DNA from: Macrostomum hystrix
Lineage: Eukaryota > Platyhelminthes > Macrostomidae
NCBI GenBank assembly: GCA_950097015.1
Contig: CATNEN010000038.1
Span: forward strand, 32,822,501 to 32,886,500
Length of the DNA: 64,000 bases
Direction of reading: 5' to 3'
Positions 10,843 to 20,957 of this stretch are shown in pieces. Below the pieces are notes generated by a model, which saw only the letters and a list, made by a program, of their open reading frames with translations, made no database searches and was not told where the DNA came from. The position numbers and the translations under genes were made by a program. Position 1 is the first letter of the stretch. The number at the start of each line of letters is the position of its first letter.

Positions 10843-11640
10843 TAAGTAACTAAAAGTAATGGCAACAATTCGTAAGACAACAAAATGTTTTTGGCAAAAT
10901 CTTCAAATCAGCAGCGACAGAGAGGAAAACACACAGCTTGCTGGATGATAGCAAAATCAATCAAACCATAATTATTGAACTGTACTCAATATATTTCTCT
11001 GGCACAGACACTGTTTAGCAGAAAAGCTCAATTCTTATAAAAAACAGAAGGCGACATAATCTAGATAAGTACAAGACAACGAACGACCTATCACAGTAGA
11101 AAGCTATCAAATAGAATCTGGACAAGTAGTGACCCCATTATTCTGTATTCTGGTGCTGCATTTGATTATAAAATTAACTAGCTGTTTTTACAAAACTTTC
11201 TTTTTGTGACAGCAACAGAAGAAGGCTAGAGAATTAAATAACGAAAAAAGAAAACTTTTAACAAAAATTGGTTTCGTAGCAGAGAAAGCCAACTCAACAG
11301 GGCAAAGCAGCAGACTGAAATTAAAACTGGCATAAACGGGACGGATAGAAATGTTTGATAACAATCGTACTCAAATTATCAAAAGATAGTAAAAGTGTGA
11401 AAGCTTGTTCGAGTATATTAAAAATCATGTTTGAATGGTGCATTAAAAAGGCTGGCCAATATTATCATTTTACCGTACCTCATCCTGCTAAGCAACTTTA
11501 AATTAAAGTGCAAGTAAAAGTACACATGTTACACTGCCAAATTGAAAAACAAACTAATTTCTATTTGACTATCTCTGTATGCCAAAAAGTGTGAAAAATA
11601 TTCCTGATTTTTTACTTCGGTAGGTAACAAGCTATCTTAC
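10843..11640. other. AT-rich spacer without features
   Basis: No repeat array, splice-consistent frame or RNA gene is visible in these 0.8 kb. Confidence 0.6.
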
Positions 11641-11689
11641 CTGTTAGACAGGGTATCCCCACCTGTTAGCCCGCTAAAAAATAGGGATG

Positions 11690-12015
11690 TTTTTTGGGTG
11701 ATTCCAGTTGGAATCTGCGGTGTTTCCAGAAAAAGAAACAGCCGAACGCTGGAAACATACCAATCGGATGACTCCATGCTTAGAATCTACCCAACTGGGC
11801 GTTTTCTCGGTGCTTCTTGGTGGCGAAATGGAATCACCCAAAGAATCCTCCAGTTCGGAAGATTCCATGCTCAGAAACCGCCGAGGAATCGCCCGTAAAT
11901 AATTCTCTGGTTGTCCCATGGGCCACTGGTTCGGGTGATTCTTCGGCGGTTTCCGCACAATTTACGGTTACATCGGCTGCTTCCTGGGTGGTTTCTTTAA
12001 CTCTTGCGAGATAGG
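11690..12015. repeat. Fold-back (imperfect palindromic) block
   Basis: Contains nested inverted repeats: gggtgattcca near 11696 against tggaatcaccc near 11829 (exact 11 bp), and gaaaccgccgaggaatc near 11873 against gattcttcggcggtttc near 11937 (one mismatch in 17). It is GC-richer than its flanks. Probably a degenerate fold-back element; no target duplication recognised. Confidence 0.5.
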
Positions 12016-12084
12016 GGGGATTTTGGTAGATTCCACTCCTATTTTACACAAAAAAACCCGCCGAAGAAGCAGCCGAATTTTTTA

Positions 12085-12385
12085 CAGGGAGACAGAATAT
12101 CCGACCTGTTAGACAGAATATACCACATGTTAGACAGAATATCCCACATGTTAGACAAGATATCCGACCTGTTAGACAGAATATCCAACATGTTAGACAA
12201 GATATCCCACCTGTTAGACAAAATATCCCACCTGTTAGACAGAATATCCCACCTGTTAAACAGAATATCCCACATGTTAGACAAGATATCCTACCTGTTA
12301 GACAGAATAACACACCTGTTAGACAAGATATCCTACCTCATACCTGTTAGACGGAATATCCCACATGTTAGGCAGAATATCCCAC
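12085..12385. repeat. 21-bp minisatellite (CCTGTTAGACAG core)
   Basis: About 14 units of agacagaatatcccacctg plus tt. Read on the minus strand each unit carries the GTCTAACAGGT core found in three other arrays of this window. Two single cores also occur at about 11640-11670. Confidence 0.95.
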
Positions 12386-12584
12386 CTGTGCTCGTATTAA
12401 TTGGTGACCGAAACAAAAAAGCACAGAAGCAACAAAAGTTAAGCCTAAATAAAATTCTAAAAGATCTGAGCAAACACGTGTGAGAGTCAATCTGGCCAAA
12501 GGAATGAAGCAAACAAAAAAAGACTCAAAACCCAAAAGAAGAATCGCCAATGAGCCTCAAAAAGAGAGTTGCTGAACGAATTTC

Positions 12585-15500
12585 CTAACGCGGCTGCGGC
12601 TTCCTCAGACCGGAGCCGGAGATGCTGAGGCTAGCTGACGGCGAAGTCATGTCGGTGTCGCGAGGCGTCAACGGCACCACCACCAGGTCCATGCTGACGT
12701 CCAGGGCTTCGCCGCTGGCAGCCTAATTGAATGCCGGGAATTTTAGGGGTAATTAGACAGTTAATAATTTTGGAGTTTAGGCAAAATTCCACAAATAAGA
12801 CGGATTTTAGCAACTAAGATTCGGGATTTTGATTGATCGATAAGAAATTAAGTCTAAAATATCTACAACGTGATAATAATAATGTAGTGAGCCACTGCTT
12901 AGGGGCCTATTGGTGTCTCACTAGCTGTCAGTAGCCCCACCTGCAAGGTAGCTTAGGTGTCCCCTTTTGCTTGCATTGAGTGGCTGCCCGGCCCGCCCTC
13001 TCTGGCGTTGTCTGGTCTGCCCCTCTTTGCCCTTCCCTTCCCGGCGGCGCCTGCACTTTGAGTGTGCTGTCTCTTCCCCCCATGGATGAGTCAGCAACTC
13101 TTTGTCCCGCGCTGGCTTTGTTGTCCCTTGTCCTTTTCTTGTGTGTGGTTGTCTGCACTCAGTCAGCACGTGATTCTCCTCATGTGACTGGCCTCTCTCT
13201 TTGTCTTTTAAAGTGCAAGTAAACATGTTTACTGCACTTGGGGCTTTGATTATGGGACAGGAGCCTACGTAGGAGTGACGTTTCTGGCGCCACTGACGTC
13301 AGTTGCTATTTTTAGAAACCACGTGATTCCATCACGTGTTTTCTAACTCTGCACTGACCCTATGGGAGGCCCCTGCCTATAAAAGAAAGCTCCCCGCTCC
13401 TCTGGCTCTTTAGAAGCGCGTCGTTCTAGTTCTGGTTCTTCTCTGATAGCGATACTCTGACTTCGTTATAGTCACTGTGCCATCAGTGTCTAAGTTTCCT
13501 ACTTCAGTCTCTGCATGTGACTGCACGTAAGCTCAGTTCTGGCTAAGTCCCGAAACTAACTTAGCCTCCACCCCACCATCCGAGCTACGCAGGACACTGA
13601 CAGCCTGTAATTGCAACTGAAACTCTGCATTGCGTGCTTCTCTAGACTTCGTGACTTTCTCTCTTTCGGGCCAAGGATCCTTCACCTCACCGAAGGCAGA
13701 AGTCCTGACGCCCTGGTGGCAGCGCTACTACTACACTACCTAGTAATTTTTGGACTTCATATTGGAGTTCGCCGGATCCCGCATTGTTAGCAGGACGACC
13801 GGTACAACAATAATAATATAATTAATTGATTACACCTGCCCCAATTGGGCCAGATGTGCAGCCGACAGCACAGCCGCAGCTAATGCGCGGCGCATCATAA
13901 GGCTGCGTACAGCTGTTCAGTCCACGGACTGGGGGGACGCCACGCCCACTTTCAATTATCCCAGCTGATGCTGGTACCCATTCAACAGCTGGGTGAACTG
14001 AAGCAATGCAGAGTTAAGTGTCTTGCTAAAGGACACAAATTGTTCCAGTGGAGTCGGGAATCGAACCCCCGACCTTTCAGTCGTGAGTCCGACGCCCTAA
14101 CCACTAGGCTACAAACTCAGACATATAGTTGATTATTTAGCTCTAGATAGTGAAACTCACCCGCTTATAGTCCAGCATGGCCTCTTTAAACGCGGCGAAG
14201 TCAGTAATTGTGAATAGCATTTCAAATACTTCGCCTTCTAAATCGTTTCTTTTCTCACTGAAATAATGATTACAATTGCTTTTTTAACAGATAAACGCGA
14301 TTAAAAATATAAATAAATACTACAAGTCAACTCACGTCAATTCTTCGGCAAATCTATCCATCGAAAAGTTATCGATTCGTTGAGCCAACTCAGACTCCAG
14401 GTGTCGCTCAAGTGACGCAACCTTTTGATTGATCGGTTTGTATAATTGGAATAAGCATTCAGCAACCCTGAAGTTTATTAAGATTACACAGAAGGCACTG
14501 AAGGTTCAGGGAGTGCTCAGTAACTACTGATAAGGGTAACTACTGATGTACTGAAGCTTCAGGGATAAGGGTAACTTCTGATGCACTGAAGCTTCAGGGA
14601 TAAGGGTAACTTCTGATGCACTGAAGCTTCAGGGATAAGGGTAACTACTGATGCACTGAAGCTTAAGGAATAAGGGTAACTACTGATGCACTGAAGCTTC
14701 AGGGATAAGGGTAACTTCTGATGCACTGAAGCTTCAGGGATAAGGGAAACTTCTGATGCACTGAAGCTTCAGGGATAAGGGTAACTACTGATGCACTGAA
14801 GCTTCGGGGATAAGGGTAACTACTGATGCACTGAAGCTTCAGGGATAAGGGTAACTACTGTTGCACTGAAGCTTCAGGGATAAGGGTAACTACTGATGCA
14901 CTGAAGCTTCAGGGATAAGGGTAACTTCTGATGCACTGAAGCTTCAGGGATAAGGGTAACTACTGATGCACTGAAGCTTCAGGGATAAGGGTAACTACTG
15001 ATGCACTGAAGCTTCAGGGATAAGGGTAACTACTGATGCACTGAAGCTTCAGGGATAAGGGTAACTACTGATGCACTGAAGCTTCAGGGATAAGGGTAAC
15101 TACTGATGCACTGAAGCTTCAGGGATAAGGGTAACTACTGATGTACTGAAGCTTCAGGGATAAGGGTAACTACTGATGCACTGAAGCTTCAGGGATAAGG
15201 GTAACTTCTGATGCACTGAAGCTTCAGGGATAAGGGTAACTACTGATGTACTGAAGCTTCAGGGATAAGGGTAACTACTGATGTACTGAAGCTTCAGGGA
15301 AAAGGGTAACTACTGATGTACTGAAGCTTCAGGGATAAGGGTAACTACTGATGCACTGAAGCTTCAGGGATAAGGGTAACTACTGATGCACTGAAGCTTC
15401 AGGGATAAGGGTAACTACTGATGCACTGAAGCTTCAGGGATAAGGGTAACTTCTGATGCACTGAAGCTTCAGGGATAAGGGTAACTACTGATGTACTGAA

Positions 15501-18106
15501 GCTTCAGGGATAAGGGTAACTACTGATGTACTGAAGCTTCAGGGAAAAGGGTAACTACTGATGTACTGAAGCTTCAGGGATAAGGGTAACTACTGATGCA
15601 CTGAAGCTTCAGGGATAAGGGTAACTACTGATGCACTGAAGCTTCAGGGATAAGGGTAACTACTGTTGCATCAAAAGTGAGTGGGCCATATAAATTGAAC
15701 TCACATATTCCGCGTGCAAATTGGTGTACTCAAGCTTGTTCTCTTCATCCTCTGAGAATAGGTGACTATAATTGCTGAAAAAGCTGTTCTGTAGTTCTTG
15801 AAATGCATCTCCTGTTCAATGAAACGTTGTAGCTAGCTAGTTATTAACAATTACCTTTTTATGATTAGTGGTAAGGGTTAAGCTTTTAAGAAATATCACC
15901 TACCAACCATGATGTCCTCGATGTGGCCAATAGCCTGGTCAAACAAGCTGACAGGTTCTTGGGATTCAATGTCAATCTCTTCTTCATCGCCAATGAAATC
16001 CACTTGGTCTAGTAGCGATGAACCATCTAAGAAGTGTAATTTATAATTGAATGTTACTATGATTAGAATGAGCATGTTTTTTGGTATAAATAATTAGATA
16101 CCAAGAAATCGTTTTATTCATTACTAACCATATCAATATTGTACATTATGGACACTTAGTGAAAAATTTCTTTTCTAAAAAGAAATATATTTATTATATA
16201 AAAGGCTTATATTTCATTTAATATGGCAAAATCTAGCATTTTGTGTATATTCAAAAGTGAATTCAAGACAATAAAGCAGTTCAATGCAAATTTATTTCTT
16301 GTTTGAATTTGTGCTTACTATGCATAGGAATTAAGAATATGTATAACTGATGTGGCATTGAAGCTTTTAGGAGTACTATGGCTCTATGGTAGAATTATGA
16401 CAGTAGTAAATAATTACAAAGCAGTAGTTAGCAATATTTACTACATACTAATCCTGTAGAGGCACATGGTCCATTGCAAATGAAAATGTAATGAGATACA
16501 AATAAAGAGTCACATTTTTTGAGTTGCACATTCAGAAATTTTAGAATTTTTGTGGCAACATCAATATCCTTGAACTTCTAGTGCATTTGCAATTGCAATA
16601 CATTTAGCGCTATTACTTTTGAACTAATAACTACTATTTTTACTTGTTCATTGCTATCAATTCAAATGTATAATACTTTTGCAAATGAAACTAATTTTTT
16701 GCTAAATACAACATTTGTTTTATTTACACATTTAAAGACGAGACATTTTTTAAAAACCTATATGTCTATTATTAAAGTATATTTCATTTCACTATAAAAT
16801 AACATTATATGATTATAAAATTTCATATTTTATTTTACTAAAAAATACTGAATCATAAAAATTATGTCTCTGTTCAGTTTAAAGATTACATATTTTGGCT
16901 GAAAAAGCTACTTTATCTGATATAGGCCTATCTGTACCCTAACACTGGCAGCTTTGTAAAATAGCTTAAATATAAGGAATTACACAATAGCTGTTATACT
17001 ATAACTCCTAACTAGAAAGCTAGGACTGTGACTACTATGCTAGGCCAGGATATGTAAATGAAACAATCAATGACAAATGACAAGCCACAATGAGATTTCA
17101 CAATCTGTTTTCACAACTAAATCGATACCAACAGCCATCTAATCTAGCTTTAAGCTAATTAAATATAATAAATCAGGACATGCAGATTAACGAAATTAAA
17201 ATGTATAATAGGTAGCAGATAATTCGGGTTATCGTTTGATTAAGTTAGGCCTATAGTTATTCACCATTGGCTAGCCTGTCCTATATTACTTATTAGCATC
17301 TCATAATTTTATGGTAGTTGTTATTTGTCTGGTTAACCGGACAAATAGCCATTTGGTTATTCGTCCGGTTAACCGGTTAACCACCCAAGGACTTAATTTC
17401 TCCCCTTTCAATGAGCAGGAGCAACGATCCTCCCAAAGACCACTCTTGCCCTGCTAATAGCCATCTTGAGTCTTGACCTCACAAAGACCAAACTATAGGC
17501 CCCTACCCTTGAACTAAGTTAGTCCCTGAAACAACCGAATTTCTGGAAAAGGTTTTAATTTTTTAATTAGCTGATAAGCGAAAATAATTTGAGACACAAA
17601 CTTCAAATCTGAATGACTGTCCTTTTGCAGCTTGTTAATTATTTTATCTTACAAATGATAGAGGTTCTCGTGGTAGCGCTACAACCCCTACAACCTCGAT
17701 TAACCAGACGAATAATCAAACGGCTATTTGTCAGGTTAACAGGACAAATAACAACTGCCTAATTTTATTACTGATTCCCACATTACCCACTGGAACAGGA
17801 CATCATTTTAGAAAAAGTAATTAGTTTCTCAAAAACACAAAAAATAGAATAAACCTTGGCCTCCGTTTTCAGGGGTTAGCGATATGGGCGGCATCAGCCG
17901 CCTCCTCGCTGCGTCCGTCATGGAGGCTCCCTGCCGCTAAGTCAAAGTAAGTCAAGGCCTCCGTTTTCATACTTAGGGCCTATCTAACAATTAGCATTAT
18001 TGTTTCAGTTAATTCGATTTAGTGCTAAATAATACAGCATACCTTGGTCTTGACCACAGGAGATACCCTTGGATTTGCCATTTTTATCTGGACGAGAATT
18101 AGACAT
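12585..18106 (-). CDS. ARL2BP: ADP-ribosylation factor-like 2 binding protein (BART domain)
   Basis: Six minus-strand coding exons: 18043-18106, 15904-16026, 15705-15811, 14336-14421, 14161-14257, 12585-12722. They sum to 615 nt (204 aa) and all splice phases agree. Recognisable ARL2BP/BART blocks in order are FDQAIGHIEDIM, EDEENKLEYTNLHAEY, ASLERHLESELAQRI, and FEMLFTITDFAAFKEAMLDY. Vertebrate ARL2BP is about 163 aa; here the N-terminus is extended by an acidic, low-complexity leader and the tail differs. The family binds GTP-loaded ARL2/ARL3 and acts at centrosome, cilium base and mitochondria. For the fourth exon I chose the acceptor aaaaG|GTT (after cttcAG sites further upstream), because only it keeps the frame and aligns without insertion. 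The gene is transcribed divergently from the DNAJB gene, starts 437 bp apart. Introns hold a solo-LTR candidate, a SINE, a 35-bp array and a TIR element. Confidence 0.9.
12883..13809. mobile_element. Candidate solo LTR
   Basis: A GC-rich 927-bp block inside AT-rich intron, beginning TGTAGTGAG and ending GTACAACA (TGT...ACA ends), flanked by ATAA on both sides (weak, because the flank is itself ataat-rich). Inside is a clear TATA box (TATAAAAG at 13378-13385) in a promoter-like setting with CACGTG palindromes just upstream, as expected in a U3/R region. No gag/pol frames are nearby, hence solo. Confidence 0.5.
13820..14122 (-). mobile_element. tRNA-derived SINE, copy 1
   Basis: Read on minus: tRNA-like head with A box (TAGCCTAGTGG) and perfect B box (GGTTCGATTCC), then the conserved segment ttagcaagacactta, a body containing ccatcagtccgtggactg-type sequence, and an AT-rich end (gtaatcaatta). 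About 300 bp. Other copies: 22350, 35049, 37248, 40265, 40443, 56868, 59071. Confidence 0.88.
14505..15665. repeat. 35-bp minisatellite in ARL2BP intron
   Basis: About 33 units of 35 bp (key part ctgaagcttcagggataagg, then gtaactactgatgca). Each unit has the palindrome ctgaagcttcag with a HindIII-type centre. A ~350-bp block (about 15120-15350 and 15420-15640) is repeated with the same internal variants, including the rare 'ggaaaaggg' unit. Confidence 0.97.
17313..17759. mobile_element. 447-bp TIR element (MITE) with 9-bp target duplication
   Basis: Left end ggtagttgttatttgtctgg... and right end (inverted) ggcagttgttatttgtcctg... pair over about 60 bp with few mismatches. The insertion is flanked by a perfect 9-bp direct repeat, taattttat at 17304-17312 and 17760-17768. 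Long TIRs plus a 9-bp duplication point to a Mutator-like family; the interior has no transposase. It lies in ARL2BP intron 1. Confidence 0.85.
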
Positions 18107-18382
18107 AGTAAGAATCAACGGGACGAAAAAATAATTTTGAGTGGGGTGAAAACAATGCACGTTAAGAATTTAAAACAGTTGCGCTACATTCTTCGCTTCG
18201 CAAAAAATGCTTAGTGACAAGTTAAAAAACTGTTTCTTAGAAATATTTTTTGCATTTAAACAACTTTAAATACTTTTAGTACACTTCTAATTCAATTAAC
18301 TCTTAAAATTTGTATAATGGTAAATGTGTTTTTTGTAATAAAACATAAATGTAATTGGCAATAACCGCTTAGAAACTTGAAA

Positions 18383-18400
18383 GAACTTTCTAGAATTTTC
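18383..18400 (+). promoter_or_regulatory. Perfect heat-shock element (HSF binding site)
   Basis: GAA-ct-TTC-ta-GAA-tt-TTC: four alternating nGAAn units with exact 5-bp spacing, the canonical HSF1 site. It is 28 bp upstream of a TATA box and about 140 bp upstream of the DNAJB start, the expected geometry of a heat-inducible promoter. Confidence 0.9.
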
Positions 18401-18428
18401 TTATTCATCATTTCGAATTTTATTTTCT

Positions 18429-18434
18429 TATAAA
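18429..18434 (+). promoter_or_regulatory. TATA box of DNAJB gene
   Basis: TATAAA within cttataaattaag, downstream of the heat-shock element; transcription would be expected to start near 18460, leaving an ~80-bp leader. Confidence 0.7.
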
Positions 18435-18542
18435 TTAAGAATGTCCACGCTCGTCAGCTGATTATGTTCAAAGCAGTTTCTCTTCGGCTTCTCTCGAGTT
18501 GTTGACTCTTTTAGTCACCAAGCTACTTCATTTTTCTTAAAC

Positions 18543-19601
18543 ATGGGCAAAGACTACTATAAGATTCTTGGCATCTCGCGAAATGCTTCCGAGGACGAAA
18601 TCAAGAAGGCCTACAGAAAGATGGCACTGAAGTACCATCCTGACAAGAACAAGTCTCCTAACGCAGAGGACATGTTTAAGCAAGCGGCAGAGGCTTACGA
18701 AGTGCTCAGCGATCCCAACAAGCGCACAATTTACGACAAATACGGCGAGGAAGGCCTGAAGGCTCAACCCGGAGGCCCCTCTGGTCCCCAGGGTGGCCCG
18801 TCTGGTGGACAAGGCTTCACTTACACTTTCCAGGGCGATCCGCGCGAGACTTTCCGCATGTTCTTCGGCACTGACGATCCTTTCGCTGCATTCCAGCATC
18901 GCGGAGGGGGCGGAAATTTTGCTAGCTTCGATACCATGGGCATGAACATGATGGACGTGGACGAAGACGGAATGGGTGGCTTTAGCGCATTCGGTGGCAG
19001 CCCATTCGGTATGGCATTCGGTGGACGCGGCGGCGGCGGCAGGCGAATGCGAAAAGACCCGCCCATCCATCACGACCTCAGCGTCTCCCTGGAGGATGTA
19101 CTCAACGGCTGCACCAAGAAGATCAAGATAACTCGAAAGCGTCTATCGCCAGACGGCCAGAGCCTAGTGGAAGAGGAGAAGATCTTGGAGATCGTGGTGA
19201 AGAAAGGCTGGAAGGCGGGCACGAAGATAACCTTCCCCGAGGAAGGCGACCAACTGCCCAATCGAACTCCGGCTGACGTCATCTTCACAGTGAAGGATCG
19301 CTCGCACAAGTACTTCCGCCGAGATGGTGCCGACCTGTACTACAAGGTGAAGATCAGCCTAAGGGATGCCCTGTGCGGCTGCAGCCTGCAGATCCCCACT
19401 CTAGACGCGGGCAGGCAGATTCCTCTGCAGCTAACTGGGCCGGTCAAGCCGACCTCGCTGCGCAAGATCAAAGGCGAAGGCTTGCCGCATCCGAAGGCTC
19501 CAGATACGCGCGGCGACATTGTGGTGGAATTCGATGTTGAATTTCCCAATCAGTTGGATGAGAACACCAGGCGTCAGCTGCACCGCCTACTGCCAGCTTA
19601 G
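18543..19601 (+). CDS. DNAJB: Type II HSP40 co-chaperone, DNAJB1/4/5-like
   Basis: Intronless, 352 aa, the usual length for DNAJB1/4/5. Residues 1-70 form the J domain (starts [19 protein letters not shown] at 32-34; [21 protein letters not shown] closes helix IV). Residues ~72-165 are the Gly/Phe-rich linker (repeated [13 protein letters not shown]). The rest is the two-barrel substrate-binding DnaJ_C region ([15 protein letters not shown]..., then [15 protein letters not shown]) and a short dimerisation end. There is no Cys-rich zinc domain, which separates it from type I DNAJA. It stimulates HSP70 ATPase and delivers clients. The lack of introns and the perfect heat-shock element upstream fit a stress-inducible HSP40. 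Confidence 0.95.
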   Translation: MGKDYYKILGISRNASEDEIKKAYRKMALKYHPDKNKSPNAEDMFKQAAEAYEVLSDPNKRTIYDKYGEEGLKAQPGGPSGPQGGPSGGQGFTYTFQGDPRETFRMFFGTDDPFAAFQHRGGGGNFASFDTMGMNMMDVDEDGMGGFSAFGGSPFGMAFGGRGGGGRRMRKDPPIHHDLSVSLEDVLNGCTKKIKITRKRLSPDGQSLVEEEKILEIVVKKGWKAGTKITFPEEGDQLPNRTPADVIFTVKDRSHKYFRRDGADLYYKVKISLRDALCGCSLQIPTLDAGRQIPLQLTGPVKPTSLRKIKGEGLPHPKAPDTRGDIVVEFDVEFPNQLDENTRRQLHRLLPA

Positions 19602-20254
19602 CCAATCCAACTGTGTGTAATGGACAAACTTTACAATTGATTTAGATTTTGTTTGCTTTCATTTGCAACTTAGTTCTAAAGTGCATTTGTACATAGACTC
19701 TGCTTCTATTTGGTAGCGAAGACTTCTCTTCTGCGTCAAGCCTAGGGCCTACTACAAGTACTTTAGCAGTATATTTGTCACACTATTATCGTTACAATTT
19801 CTAGCTTCGTATATGTATTACTTACTTATCCTCAAATGTTTGTTCTGGAATCCTCATTACCGTGCAGTTTATTAGCAGACCTGAAAATTTTTCTTCATAA
19901 TTCATTAAATGATTCTCATACTTACAATATTTTAATTCGTCATTTCTATCACCAATCACTGCTCAAATCTTGCTTGAAACAACAATGATAATCCTCCTAC
20001 CTAATACTTTTCCCTTTTTGTCCGACAAGTTCATAAAAATACTCGTTTCATTTGCAGACATTTTCTTTACACAAATGCTTTTAAAACACTGGCGCGAACA
20101 GATTCAAATAAATTATAAATCAGTTCTGGCAATTGTTGATTTGCTGACAGATTTTCAGGTTTGTATCGTAGTGCCAGATCTGTGAGCATAAAATTCTAAT
20201 TCAACTGCTCACTTTGTGTTTGTCACTTGTAGCTGCTGCAATATAGTTCTAGCC
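19602..20254. other. DNAJB 3' region and spacer
   Basis: AT-rich, no coding frame with support. AATAAA occurs near 20106, rather far from the stop to be certain it is the DNAJB poly(A) signal. Confidence 0.5.
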
Positions 20255-20870
20255 TTCAATCACCAATCCTTCCCCTAATGCAACAATCCTTCCCCTAATG
20301 CAACAATCCTTCCCCTAATGCAACGCCAACAATCCTTCCCCTAATGCAATCCTCTCCCTTCAACCTTCAATGCATCAATCTTCAACCTTAATGCAACAAT
20401 CCTTCCCGTAATGCAGCAAACATTCCCCTAATGCAGCAAACATTCACCTAATGCAGCAAACATTCACCTAATGCAGCAAACATTCACCTAATGCAGCAAA
20501 CATTCCCCTAATGCAGCTAACATTCCCCTAATGCAGCAAATATTCACCTAATGCAGCAAACATTCCCCTAATGCAGCAAACATTCACCTAATGCAGCAAA
20601 CATTCCCCTAATGCAGCAAACATTCCCTTAATGCAACAATCCTTCCCCTAATGCAACAATCCTTCCCCTAATGCAACAATCCTTCCCCTAATGCAACAAT
20701 CCTTCCCCTAATGCAACAATCCTTCCCCTAATGCAACAATCCTTCCCCTAATGCAACAATCCTTCCCCTAATGCAACAATCTTTCCCCTAATGCAACAAT
20801 CTTTCCCCTAATGCAACAATCTTTCCCCTAATGCAACAATCCTTCCACTAATGCAACAATCCTTTCCTTT
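20255..20870. repeat. 20-bp minisatellite
   Basis: About 28 units of aatgcaacaatccttcccct; a middle block (20410-20630) uses the variant aatgcagcaaacattcmcct. Located just downstream of the glycine-rich gene's stop on the other strand. Confidence 0.96.
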
Positions 20871-20957
20871 AAATTACAATCGTCCCCCTTAAACAACAGT
20901 TCGGCCATCCTAAAGCAATTATTTACTTCTTGGAACAATAATGCTCTCTCCTTCAGT

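Larger units (their letters stand above)
18107..18542. promoter_or_regulatory. Divergent ARL2BP / DNAJB promoter region
   Basis: 436 bp separates the ARL2BP start (minus) from the DNAJB start (plus). It is AT-rich and contains the heat-shock element and TATA box listed separately, both nearer the DNAJB side. Confidence 0.75.

Noticed and set aside
13820-14122. Functional tRNA gene at the SINE head
   Set aside because: Intact A and B boxes but no proper acceptor stem or anticodon arm, and the same head recurs with a common 240-bp body.
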